Notes: a model not told the origin generated them from the letters alone. 6,751 nucleotides of DNA from an uncultured Clostridium sp. (GCA_934746785.1 CAKVFO010000168.1:1-6751), one strand, 5' to 3'. Positions 1 to 6,342 are shown, counted from the stretch's first letter. Numbers and translations are program-made.

Positions 1-38
1 GTTAATATATGACTGATTATATTTGATATAGATTTCAT
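1..38 (-). CDS. Start of an unidentified downstream gene (5' fragment)
   Basis: An ATG at 38-36 opens a frame that runs off the left edge without a stop; the visible peptide is MKSISNIISHIL. A purine-rich GGGGGA lies 47-52, about 8 nt upstream, and overlaps the TAG stop of the AAA+ gene, so the two genes are probably co-transcribed and may be translationally coupled. Twelve residues are too few to assign a family. The short Ile/Leu-rich start could be an amphipathic or membrane-proximal segment, but this cannot be judged here. The start call rests on the RBS spacing and the coupling geometry only. Confidence 0.5.
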   Translation of the reverse strand, partial: MKSISNIISHIL

Positions 39-46
39 ACTTTATT

Positions 47-52
47 TCCCCC
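47..52 (-). promoter_or_regulatory. Ribosome binding site overlapping the AAA+ gene stop codon
   Basis: On the minus strand GGGGGA sits about 8 nt before the ATG at 38. Its first G is the last base of the TAG stop (54-52) of the AAA+ gene. This arrangement is typical of translational coupling inside an operon and supports the fragment at 1-38 being a real gene. Confidence 0.5.
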
Positions 53-3000
53 TATACATTAACCTTAGACACATCTGATTTTTCAATAGTCATTAGATCT
101 TCCTTAGTTAAGTTATCAATTTTTTCAAGTCTAACAGCTTGATTTCTAACAGCCTTTTCAAAAAGGTTTCTAACCATTCTTCCATTACCAAAGTCAGATG
201 TGCCCTGGACTTCATCAAAAATAGCCTTCATTTTATCTCTAGCTTCTTTAGTAATTATATATCCCTTATTCTTAAACAGCTTATCTGCAATAACTAAAAG
301 TTCCTCTGATGTATAATCCTTAAATTCAATAATATTAGCAAATCTAGATTTTAAACCTGGGTTAACTTCTAAGAACTTATCCATATCATCACTGTAACCA
401 GCTAAGATAACAACTAAATTATCTCTATTATCATCCATACCTTTAACTAAGGTATCAATAGCTTCCTTACCAAAGCCAGAACCACTTCCTGCATCTTGTG
501 CTAAGGCATAAGCTTCATCAATAAAAAGAATTCCTCCAAGGGCTGAATCTATAACTTCCTTAGTCTTAATAGCTGTTTGTCCAACATATCCTGCAACAAG
601 TCCGCTTCTGTCAGTTTCAACAACGGTTTTACTGCTTAATACTCCAAGATTATATAAAACTTCACCTACAATTCTAGCCATAGTAGTTTTACCTGTACCT
701 GGATTTCCTTTAAATATCATATGAAGAGTCTGTGCTTCATCTGAATTAAGACCTAGAGATTTTCTCTTCTCTCTTATCTTAAGCTGTGCCTGTAAGCTTC
801 TTATAAAGTCTTTAACTTCACTTAATCCTACAATATCTTTAAATCTTTCTTCTAGGTCTAAAGATTCATTTGTAGTAATTGCTCCTCCAAAGTCTTCTTC
901 AGTTAAAAGAACTACATTTTCTTCATCTAAACTATCCATATCTGCAATTCTTGAAGACTGATCTCTTATAGCCTTTTCTACTATATTTCTAACCATTCTA
1001 CCATTACCAGACTTAGCACCAGATTCTTGTTTTTCTTTTCTTATAAGAGCTTCAAATTCATCCTCTGCATCATAAGATAACTTGAATCCCTTGCTTTCTA
1101 TATTCATTTTACCTATCTTCATTAATTCTTCTACAGAATAATCAGCAAAATGCATATTTATTGGAAATCTAGATTTTAAGCCGCTATTAGTATCTAAAAA
1201 CTCTGACATTTCCTTGTCATAACCTGCTAAAATTACTACAATGTCTTGTCTAAAGTCTTCAATAAGTTTAACTAAAGTATCAACAGCTTCTTTTCCATAA
1301 GGATCATTAGGTGAAGACATTAATGAATAAGCTTCATCAATAAATAAGACTCCCCCAAGAGCTGATTTAAAGACCTTAGTTACCTTTTTAGTAGTTTCCC
1401 CTGTATATTGTCCAATAAGTCCGCTTCTATCAGTTTCAACTACCTTCCCTGACTTTAATATTCCCATGTTACTCATAAGACTGCCTATAAGCCTTGCGAC
1501 AGTAGTTTTACCTGTACCTGGATTACCAGTAAATATCATATTTAAAGAACCTGAAGTTTCAACATTTACTCCAATTTTCTTTCTCATTTCCTGAGCCTTT
1601 AATTGTTTTTGTAAGTTTCTTACTAAATTCTTAACTTCATCTAATCCTACTATCTTGTTTAATTCCTCTTCAAGGTCAAACTCAGCCTTTTCCTCTAATC
1701 CAAAATCACTTAAGTTAAGCTTATTAATTTCAGAAGAATCAATTTTACTTTCATCTAAGGAAGCTAATCTATTAGACTGATTTGCAATAGCCTTTTCTAC
1801 TATATTTCTAGCAAGACGTCCATTACCACTATCATTCTTTCCTTTAATCTGTTTGCTTTCAAATAGTTTTAATAATGCTTCATCTAAGTTGTCATCAATA
1901 ACATAACCATTTGACTTAGCTATATTTTTAGAAATTTTTAATAATTCTTCTGGAGTGTAATCTTCAAACTCTACATTATAATTAAATCTTGATTTTAACC
2001 CACTGTTAGTTTCAAGGAAACTTTCCATTTCATCAGTATAACCAGCTAAAATAACTACTAAATTATCTCTATTATCTTCAACAGCCTTAACAATAGTATC
2101 AACAGCTTCTACACCAAATACATCATTTTCATCCCTGGCTAAAGAATAAGCTTCATCTATAAATAAAATTCCACCTAAAGCTTGATTAACCTTATTCATG
2201 GTCTTTTGAGCTGTTTCACCAACATATTGGCCAACTAAATCATTTCTAGAAACTTCAACTAAATGACCGCTAGATAAATAACCAAGAGATTTTAAATATT
2301 TAGCCATAATTCTAGCCATAGTAGTTTTACCAGTACCAGGATTACCAGTAAATATCATATGAAGAGACAGCTTAGCTTCCTTAGAGCCTTGTGCTTTTCT
2401 CATATTTTGAACTTTAATATTATCCTGAAGTTTTTTTATAAAGTCTTTTACATTATCTAATCCAATGATATTATCTAATTCCTTATTAAGCTCTTCTACA
2501 CTAGTATTATCAGTATAGCTCTTAAGAGATGGAACCTTTAAAGTTTCTTTACCATTTAAAAGTTGTAATTCATCATTTTCATAATTTAATGTATAAAAGA
2601 CCTCTTTATTAAGACTACTGTTAAGTTCAAAGTCCACAAGAGGTGAATATATATTTTCTTCTATAAACTCATATAATCCATGAGCACCTAATTCTTTATG
2701 AAAGTTTTCTATAACAAAATCAGCTATAGACTTATCAAAACTTAAATCTAAAGAAAGGTTAGTCTTAATCTTTTCCTTATACTCATTTAATGTGTAATTA
2801 CATATTGTATATAAACTTTTATTATCAAGGCTTACTGTTTTAATAATGTCATAAACCTTTTTCATAAAGTCATTAGAGAACTTATTTCTTATAGCATCTT
2901 CATTCTTATCTGTTATAAAAACAAGATACTTGCCATTACAAGCAATTTCATCAGTTGTATTTAAAGTTAGATTATTCTTTCCAGTAACATCAACCATCTT

Positions 3001-3837
3001 TCCAAATTGGTCAAGATATCTTCTATCAAGCTTAATCTTCTCATCGATTACTAATTTGTTAAGAATATCCAATACATTTTGATGGCATTTATCAAAATTA
3101 TCAAAAACAATAACTTCACTTGTACCATAAAGACCATTATACATATCAGATAAAAATAAATTATCTGCATCCTTTTCAGTTTTATAAACACCTAAATCTA
3201 TAGAATGAAAAGAACCATCATTAATAAGCTTTTCTTCCTTTAAAAATTTAGTCACTGCCTTTAAAGATAAATGTCTTCCAGAACCATTAGGTCCAGTTAT
3301 AAAAATAGTATTCTTAACTCCATCCTTCTTTCCATAAAGAAAAGGTCTTTTGAAAGCAATAATTAACTTAGATAAATACTCCCTTTGTCCAAGAACATAA
3401 TCAGGAAGCTTACTTTCAATTGAAGCAAAAGACTTATCAATTCCTTCCTTACCTGGATTTTTAGTTTTAGAACTGCTGCTGCTATTTGTTGAAACTTTAG
3501 ATTTCATTGTTGTTTTAGGAGATGAAACTTTACTAAAAGCTGATTTATCCATACCTGTATTGCCAATACCTTTAGAAGCAGCTGCAGTAACTTCACTTCC
3601 TGCTGATTTAACCTTAGTGCTAATATTATTAATAGCTTTTGAGGCTGAAGATGAACTTTGTTCTACTTTCTTCTTAGCATTTAAAGCTGCATTAGTTATT
3701 TCTGCTTTCCCCTTATCAAAATAGCCTTTGTTAAAAAATCCTTTTTCCTTAATATAATCTAAGACTTGAATCTCAGGTAATACAATTCTAAGAATTTCTG
3801 AAGATGATAAAGCATCCTTCTTTTTAGATTTAATCAC
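52..3837 (-). CDS. Quadruple AAA+ ATPase: degenerate ClpB-like module plus three CbxX/CfxQ (SpoVK/EccA-type) modules
   Basis: A 1261-residue cytosolic AAA+ protein. Residues 1-50 are a short helical head and about 51-130 form a Ser/Lys/Ala-rich low-complexity linker. Residues about 145-432 resemble a Clp-type AAA module (VLGQREYLSKLI at 148-159), but its Walker A is GPNGSGRH (182-189; Lys and Thr lost) and its Walker B is VFDN (244-247; Glu lost). Three CbxX/CfxQ modules follow at about 447-705, 720-985 and 994-1255. Each has Walker A GNPGTGKT (498, 771, 1044), Walker B LFIDEAY (558, 831, 1104), a pore-loop Tyr (538, 811, 1084), an arginine-finger GLKSRF (R617, R890, R1165) and a GNGR sensor-2 motif (R674, R947, R1220). 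CbxX relatives include rubisco activase CbbX, sporulation SpoVK and mycobacterial ESX EccA. With DUF4176 nearby, an EccA-like chaperone role in type VII secretion is the preferred inference; the automatic label 'stage V sporulation protein K' would overstate a sporulation role. Start is GTG at 3837 with GGAGG 7 nt upstream. Confidence 0.93.
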   Translation of the reverse strand: MIKSKKKDALSSSEILRIVLPEIQVLDYIKEKGFFNKGYFDKGKAEITNAALNAKKKVEQSSSSASKAINNISTKVKSAGSEVTAAASKGIGNTGMDKSAFSKVSSPKTTMKSKVSTNSSSSSKTKNPGKEGIDKSFASIESKLPDYVLGQREYLSKLIIAFKRPFLYGKKDGVKNTIFITGPNGSGRHLSLKAVTKFLKEEKLINDGSFHSIDLGVYKTEKDADNLFLSDMYNGLYGTSEVIVFDNFDKCHQNVLDILNKLVIDEKIKLDRRYLDQFGKMVDVTGKNNLTLNTTDEIACNGKYLVFITDKNEDAIRNKFSNDFMKKVYDIIKTVSLDNKSLYTICNYTLNEYKEKIKTNLSLDLSFDKSIADFVIENFHKELGAHGLYEFIEENIYSPLVDFELNSSLNKEVFYTLNYENDELQLLNGKETLKVPSLKSYTDNTSVEELNKELDNIIGLDNVKDFIKKLQDNIKVQNMRKAQGSKEAKLSLHMIFTGNPGTGKTTMARIMAKYLKSLGYLSSGHLVEVSRNDLVGQYVGETAQKTMNKVNQALGGILFIDEAYSLARDENDVFGVEAVDTIVKAVEDNRDNLVVILAGYTDEMESFLETNSGLKSRFNYNVEFEDYTPEELLKISKNIAKSNGYVIDDNLDEALLKLFESKQIKGKNDSGNGRLARNIVEKAIANQSNRLASLDESKIDSSEINKLNLSDFGLEEKAEFDLEEELNKIVGLDEVKNLVRNLQKQLKAQEMRKKIGVNVETSGSLNMIFTGNPGTGKTTVARLIGSLMSNMGILKSGKVVETDRSGLIGQYTGETTKKVTKVFKSALGGVLFIDEAYSLMSSPNDPYGKEAVDTLVKLIEDFRQDIVVILAGYDKEMSEFLDTNSGLKSRFPINMHFADYSVEELMKIGKMNIESKGFKLSYDAEDEFEALIRKEKQESGAKSGNGRMVRNIVEKAIRDQSSRIADMDSLDEENVVLLTEEDFGGAITTNESLDLEERFKDIVGLSEVKDFIRSLQAQLKIREKRKSLGLNSDEAQTLHMIFKGNPGTGKTTMARIVGEVLYNLGVLSSKTVVETDRSGLVAGYVGQTAIKTKEVIDSALGGILFIDEAYALAQDAGSGSGFGKEAIDTLVKGMDDNRDNLVVILAGYSDDMDKFLEVNPGLKSRFANIIEFKDYTSEELLVIADKLFKNKGYIITKEARDKMKAIFDEVQGTSDFGNGRMVRNLFEKAVRNQAVRLEKIDNLTKEDLMTIEKSDVSKVNV
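73..2499 (-). repeat. Three tandem CbxX-type AAA coding modules (diverged direct repeats of about 0.8 kb)
   Basis: The three C-terminal AAA modules are encoded by about 2499-1723, 1680-883 and 858-73. They remain recognisably similar at DNA level around the Walker A codons: near 2318-2360, 1500-1540 and 678-720 the plus strand repeats blocks such as GTAGTTTTACC and AAATATCAT in the same order. Walker B (near 2145-2170, 1325-1350 and 505-530) also repeats. This points to intragenic duplication of one CbxX unit. The spacing is about 273 codons per unit, measured Walker A to Walker A (498, 771, 1044). Confidence 0.85.
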
Positions 3838-3844
3838 AAAAATT

Positions 3845-3849
3845 CCTCC
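3845..3849 (-). promoter_or_regulatory. Ribosome binding site of the AAA+ gene, fixing its GTG start
   Basis: GGAGG lies 7 nt before GTG at 3837-3835. No in-frame ATG with a comparable site is nearby, so this site decides the non-ATG start. The 120 bases upstream are almost pure A/T. A TATAAT hexamer occurs at 3879-3884 but has no convincing -35 partner, so the promoter is left uncalled. Confidence 0.8.
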
Positions 3850-3963
3850 ATCTTATATAAATTAAATAGTTACCTGTTATTATATTTATCATTTATGTAA
3901 CCCATTATTTATATTTTAATATAATTTTTTTACATAAGTCTAAAATATTTCTTATACAGTACC

Positions 3964-4013
3964 AAAAAAAGAACCTCCAAAAGAGATATCTCTCCTTTGA
4001 AAGTTCTTTTTAA
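3964..4013 (-). terminator. Strong intrinsic terminator after the methyltransferase gene, probably bidirectional
   Basis: A long imperfect inverted repeat: AGAAC on one side pairs with GTTCT on the other, with the stem continuing inward through G-U pairs and CAAA/TTTG to a central GAGATATCTC. Seven T residues (complement of 3964-3970) follow on the minus strand and five (4007-4011) on the plus strand. It starts about 20 nt after the methyltransferase stop (4035) and separates that gene from the AAA+ gene, so the AAA+ gene must have its own promoter or depend on read-through. Confidence 0.88.
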
Positions 4014-4034
4014 GAATTATGCTTCTATTATCTC

Positions 4035-4652
4035 TTAAGCCTTCATCAAAATCACATGATGAAAGAATGCTACATTTCTAAATTCATCTATATCAGACAC
4101 CCTCTGTTCCATTTCCATCATTTTAATCTGCCAAGCTTCATCTTTATGAATCTCTTGATTCTGCTGCAAATCAAAAAAAGTTCTCATACCTAGAATTTTT
4201 TTAATTTTAAGTTCAGGTGCCCATTTTACTAAATCATCATCATTGTAATACCTTATTGATCCATATTTAAATGCCATACTATCTTTACCATCTAATAAAT
4301 CATTTGCATGCTGAAAATTGTTTAAAAGCACTGCCATCTGCATTACTCTTCCTGCTCTATTATGCTTTAATATTGAAATCATTCCATCACTCTTTAATAA
4401 ACGTTGAAATTCCTTCATTATATCTTCCCTTTCAATAGCATACTCTAAAACATTATGACAAAGTATTATATCAAAATAACCATCTTCAAATTTTCTAAGT
4501 TCATTAGTATCAGCATAATATGCCCCCATAATACCATTGCCACATCCAAATTCCAAAATTCTTTTTCTACAAAACTCTCCAAGCTGTGTCCATGTTAGTT
4601 TCTTTTGAAGTACTTCCCATGGTCCTAAAGCTTTTAAATATATATTATTCAA
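4035..4652 (-). CDS. Class I SAM-dependent methyltransferase, internally deleted and probably inactive
   Basis: A 205-residue protein with methyltransferase motif I (ILEFGCGNG, 32-40), motif IV (FDIILCHNVLEY, 60-71) and a motif VI-like LLKSDGMISIL (85-95), followed by a long C-terminal part that looks intact. In class I enzymes about 50-60 residues separate motif I from motif IV, covering strand 2 with the acidic residue that binds the SAM ribose, helix B and strand 3. Here only about 20 lie between them (GIMGAYYADTNELRKFEDGY region), so about 30-40 residues are missing in frame, with the join near residue 49 (about 4500-4512). The substrate is unknown; the family looks like small-molecule or cell-envelope methyltransferases of clostridia. 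The start is TTG at 4652. An ATG at 4660 is out of frame and meets TGA three codons later. The gene ends before a strong terminator and appears to form its own unit or to follow the small membrane gene at 4805-4972. Confidence 0.82.
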   Translation of the reverse strand: MNNIYLKALGPWEVLQKKLTWTQLGEFCRKRILEFGCGNGIMGAYYADTNELRKFEDGYFDIILCHNVLEYAIEREDIMKEFQRLLKSDGMISILKHNRAGRVMQMAVLLNNFQHANDLLDGKDSMAFKYGSIRYYNDDDLVKWAPELKIKKILGMRTFFDLQQNQEIHKDEAWQIKMMEMEQRVSDIDEFRNVAFFHHVILMKA

Positions 4653-4656
4653 TTGT

Positions 4657-4664
4657 CCATCCCC
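4657..4664 (-). promoter_or_regulatory. Probable ribosome binding site for the TTG start of the methyltransferase
   Basis: GGGGATGG precedes TTG at 4652-4650, with the GGGG block 8 nt from the start. The frame is open further upstream to a TAA near 4761 but holds no in-frame ATG, so TTG with this G-rich site is the best supported start. The site contains the out-of-frame ATG noted in the gene entry. Confidence 0.5.
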
Positions 4665-4804
4665 ATTTCTATTTTTATTTGGATTAATTAATTCTAGACT
4701 TATTGAAACCCTTAAATTATCTAAGAAGTGTAGAGTTTTAATTATATACTTACTAATATTTTATATTGTAGCTGCTGTTATTAAGAATAACTTTATTTAT
4801 ATCA

Positions 4805-4972
4805 TTAACTAAACTTTTCAACAATCTCAACAAAAACAACTACTAAACAAGCTATACTAGCTATTAATGTTAGAGTTTCTACTGCTTTTTTATAGGATTT
4901 TATCTCTTTCTTATTTACGTACATTTGTAATAAATTACAGATAATTAATATAATCATTGCTATCAGACTCAT
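4805..4972 (-). CDS. Small two-helix membrane protein, 55 residues, unidentified
   Basis: A short gene starting at ATG 4972 and ending with TAA at 4805. The protein begins MSLIAMIILIICNLL (helix 1, residues 2-15), then a basic loop with KKEIKSYKK (21-29), then a second hydrophobic stretch with LIASIACLVVVFVEI (36-50) and a charged tail. GGGAG lies 7 nt before the ATG. The organisation (hydrophobic-basic-hydrophobic, good RBS, clean stop) makes this a believable small membrane protein rather than a random frame. The family is not recognised. It could be a holin-like, toxin-like or accessory membrane peptide, but nothing in the sequence decides between these. It lies 152 nt upstream of the methyltransferase on the same strand. 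Confidence 0.65.
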   Translation of the reverse strand: MSLIAMIILIICNLLQMYVNKKEIKSYKKAVETLTLIASIACLVVVFVEIVEKFS

Positions 4973-4979
4973 ATAATCA

Positions 4980-4984
4980 CTCCC
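4980..4984 (-). promoter_or_regulatory. Ribosome binding site of the 55-residue membrane protein gene
   Basis: GGGAG lies 7 nt upstream of ATG 4972. An ATG immediately overlapping it (4987-4985) reads only five codons before TGA, so the start at 4972 is preferred. Confidence 0.6.
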
Positions 4985-5003
4985 ATCTATACTTCTATCT
5001 TAT

Positions 5004-5031
5004 TTAATAATATCCTTAATATCCTTGTCTA
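5004..5031 (-). promoter_or_regulatory. Candidate promoter of the small membrane protein gene, with a 9-bp tandem repeat in the spacer
   Basis: On the minus strand TAGACA (5031-5026; five of six bases of TTGACA) is followed after 16 nt by TATTAA (5009-5004; four of six of TATAAT). The spacer is almost entirely two perfect copies of AGGATATTA (5025-5008). The position, about 30 nt upstream of the gene's RBS, suits a sigma-A type promoter. In DNA this rich in A/T such matches also arise by chance. Confidence 0.3.
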
Positions 5032-5093
5032 ATTCCAAATACTGTAACTATTTTTTAGTATATCATTCTTAAATTTTTTATCAAGTACTATCT

Positions 5094-5452
5094 TTGTTAG
5101 AATTAGGCTTATCACCTTTTGTTAATAATATAGATATTTTAAAAAACATTTCTGTTGAATTTAAGAAATGAAATATTTATGGTATAGTTGGTAGAAACGG
5201 TTCAGGTAAGACAATGCTTTTAAGGCAATATATGATCTTATTAATGCCTCTTCAGGTAAAATTACTGTATTTGATAAATCTATTGAAAAGGGAGCTCTCC
5301 CTGAAAATACTAGAGTTATAATAGAAAACCCAGGCTTTCTAGATTTAAAAGTTCAAGACGTAACAATACTATTAGCCAGCCACAATAAAGAAGAGGCTTG
5401 CCCTATTAATTTAGGACAAGACTCTTCTATCTTCTTAGCTCTTGCAGTGTAA
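5094..5452 (+). pseudogene. Decayed ABC transporter ATP-binding protein gene
   Basis: The remnant reads from about 5094 as LLELGLSPFVNNIDILKN, then ISVEFKK, a TGA stop at 5169-5171, then NIYGIVGRNGSGKTMLL with a Walker A motif (GRNGSGKT, 5190-5213). TGA sits where ABC ATPases normally have Gly (KKG-NIYGIVG), a one-base change from GGA. At about 5219-5224 one base is missing and the family reading continues in another frame: KAIYDLINASSGKITVFDKS, later VIIENPGFLDL. It then jumps to VTILLASHNKEEA, the H-loop region that normally lies after Walker B. The helical domain, LSGGQ signature and Walker B (LLDEP) are absent, so roughly 80-100 codons are deleted. The last 15-20 codons before TAA 5452 do not look like ABC sequence. 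No start codon with an RBS remains and no permease partner is present. The lesions make function impossible; original substrate unknown. Confidence 0.85.
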
Positions 5453-5538
5453 AATATATTACATTCAGTCAACCTTTTTTGCTATACTATTATTTAATTT
5501 CTTACAATACTTATCTGTCCATTTTTTTGTATCATGCA
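5453..5538. other. A+T-rich spacer between the two plus-strand remnants, nothing recognised
   Basis: The reading frame of the transposase remnant stays open through this stretch on the plus strand, but the translated residues (Tyr/Leu/Ile/Ser-rich) do not resemble IS1182 transposase. It may be badly decayed element sequence or unrelated intergenic DNA. No terminal inverted repeat was recognised. Confidence 0.4.
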
Positions 5539-5880
5539 TATACTAACACCAATGAATGTGAGGATTGTGAAGGTTGTCCGTATCGAAGCTAATGCTGTAA
5601 AAGAACTAAATCAAATCGTACTATAAGTTTAAATAGAGAACTAACTTCAATGCATGAAGAAGTTATAAATAATCTTGAATCTATACATGGTGCATTGCTT
5701 TGCATGAATAGAAGTATTCAATCTGAAGGAACATTCGGAATAATAAAGTGGAATAGATCTTATAAAAGATTATTTAGACGTGGTATAAATAATGTAATTC
5801 TTGAGCTTACATTAATTTCTTGTGGTTATAATCTCTATAAATATAATAATAAAGTAAAACGTGAAATGCTCGCAGCATAA
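5539..5880 (+). pseudogene. C-terminal remnant of an IS1182-family transposase
   Basis: Only about the last 110 codons of a transposase that is normally about 450-550 residues remain. In one frame the sequence reads YTNTNECEDCEGCPYRS, then TAA at 5590-5592, then CCKRTKSNRTISLNREL and on to a final block with MNRSIQSEGTFGIIKWNRS, LFRRGINNV and a CGYNLYKYNNKV tail before TAA 5880. The cysteine cluster (ECxxCxGCPxRxxC) followed by RSIQxEGTFG and the RRG...GYNxxK tail is characteristic of the C-terminal DDE domain of IS1182-type transposases; the Glu of EGTFG is probably the third catalytic acidic residue. The TAA replaces the expected Lys of YRSKC (one-base AAA to TAA change). The ATG at 5650 begins a 76-codon open frame, but it is an internal Met with no RBS, so it is not a gene. 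The N-terminal and central catalytic regions and the left end are missing, so the element is immobile. Confidence 0.85.
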
Positions 5881-5970
5881 AATTGATTTAATTTTTTTAT
5901 TTATAATGAGAGTTTTATTAAGTGCACCCATTTTTAAAAATTAAAGGTGAAAAATAGAAATATATATTTC

Positions 5971-6008
5971 AAAGAACCATACTAGCTCAAAAACTAGTAT
6001 GGTTCTTT
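5971..6008 (-). terminator. Perfect 15-bp hairpin after the DUF4176 gene, likely bidirectional terminator
   Basis: AAAGAACCATACTAG (5971-5985) and CTAGTATGGTTCTTT (5994-6008) are exact inverse complements around an 8-nt loop. The stem begins and ends in A/T runs, with a T-rich tail on both strands (TTTAATTTTT on plus; TTCTTTG then a T-rich run on minus). It lies about 50 nt after the DUF4176 stop (6061) on the minus strand and 90 nt after the transposase remnant on the plus strand, so it most plausibly ends the minus-strand operon. The tails are less uniform in T than at the 3964-4013 terminator. Confidence 0.75.
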
Positions 6009-6060
6009 AATTTTTAGGACTTTTTTTACAGTTCCCAACTCTACGACACATTTTTATATG

Positions 6061-6342
6061 TTACTCACTCACATTATTTAATATCTCATCAAGCTTCTTT
6101 CTATACATTGTAAACTCAGGATCAACAAAGCCTAAGAAGAACACTGATTCAATATCTTCGTGATTAAATAAATATGTATAATCTTGTGATAAGTTACCTT
6201 CTGGATATAAGACTCCTATGTAATCATATTGCTTTCCTTCAGCACTATTTTGCTTTATTCCATAAATCATAAGTCTTTTCTTTGCTTCTTTTAATAAAAT
6301 AACTGACCCTATAGGTAATAAACCACTACATTCTTTACTCAT
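6061..6342 (-). CDS. DUF4176 domain protein, type VII secretion-associated
   Basis: A 93-residue protein with no signal peptide or membrane segment. It shows the usual DUF4176 layout: LLPIGSVILLKEAKKRLMIYG (8-28), then a DYIGVLYPEGN block (40-50), then VFFLGFVDPEF (67-77). The length is normal for the family and the gene looks intact. The biochemical role of DUF4176 is not established. In Bacillota these genes recur in type VII secretion and LXG effector loci beside small WXG100-like helpers, and are read as accessory or effector-associated factors. The ATG at 6342 is preceded by AAGGAG (6358-6353) with a 10-nt spacer, slightly long. It follows the membrane protein gene by 25 nt and is almost certainly in the same operon; the hairpin at 5971-6008 lies downstream. 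Confidence 0.82.
   Translation of the reverse strand: MSKECSGLLPIGSVILLKEAKKRLMIYGIKQNSAEGKQYDYIGVLYPEGNLSQDYTYLFNHEDIESVFFLGFVDPEFTMYRKKLDEILNNVSE

Noticed and set aside
52..3837. Assigning the AAA+ gene as spoVK
   Set aside because: The CbxX modules resemble SpoVK, but the fourfold architecture and the DUF4176 neighbourhood fit an EccA-like secretion role at least as well, and no sporulation genes are visible.
3879..3907. TATAAT hexamer as the AAA+ gene promoter
   Set aside because: The position where a -35 box should lie reads TAATGG, a poor match, and chance TATAAT hexamers are common in this A/T-rich stretch. A sporulation sigma-factor promoter was also looked for and no convincing pair was found.
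4777..4791. GTTATT-AAG-AATAAC inverted repeat as a terminator of the small membrane gene
   Set aside because: It has only a six-pair, mostly A-T stem with a three-base loop and no T-tract on the minus strand.
5650..5880. A 76-codon open frame on the plus strand as an independent gene
   Set aside because: It is the tail of the transposase remnant. The same frame reads recognisable IS1182-type sequence upstream of its Met across a TAA, and there is no ribosome binding site before the ATG.
5881..5970. Right terminal inverted repeat of the IS1182 remnant
   Set aside because: No matching left end is present in the window and no end sequence could be recognised with confidence.
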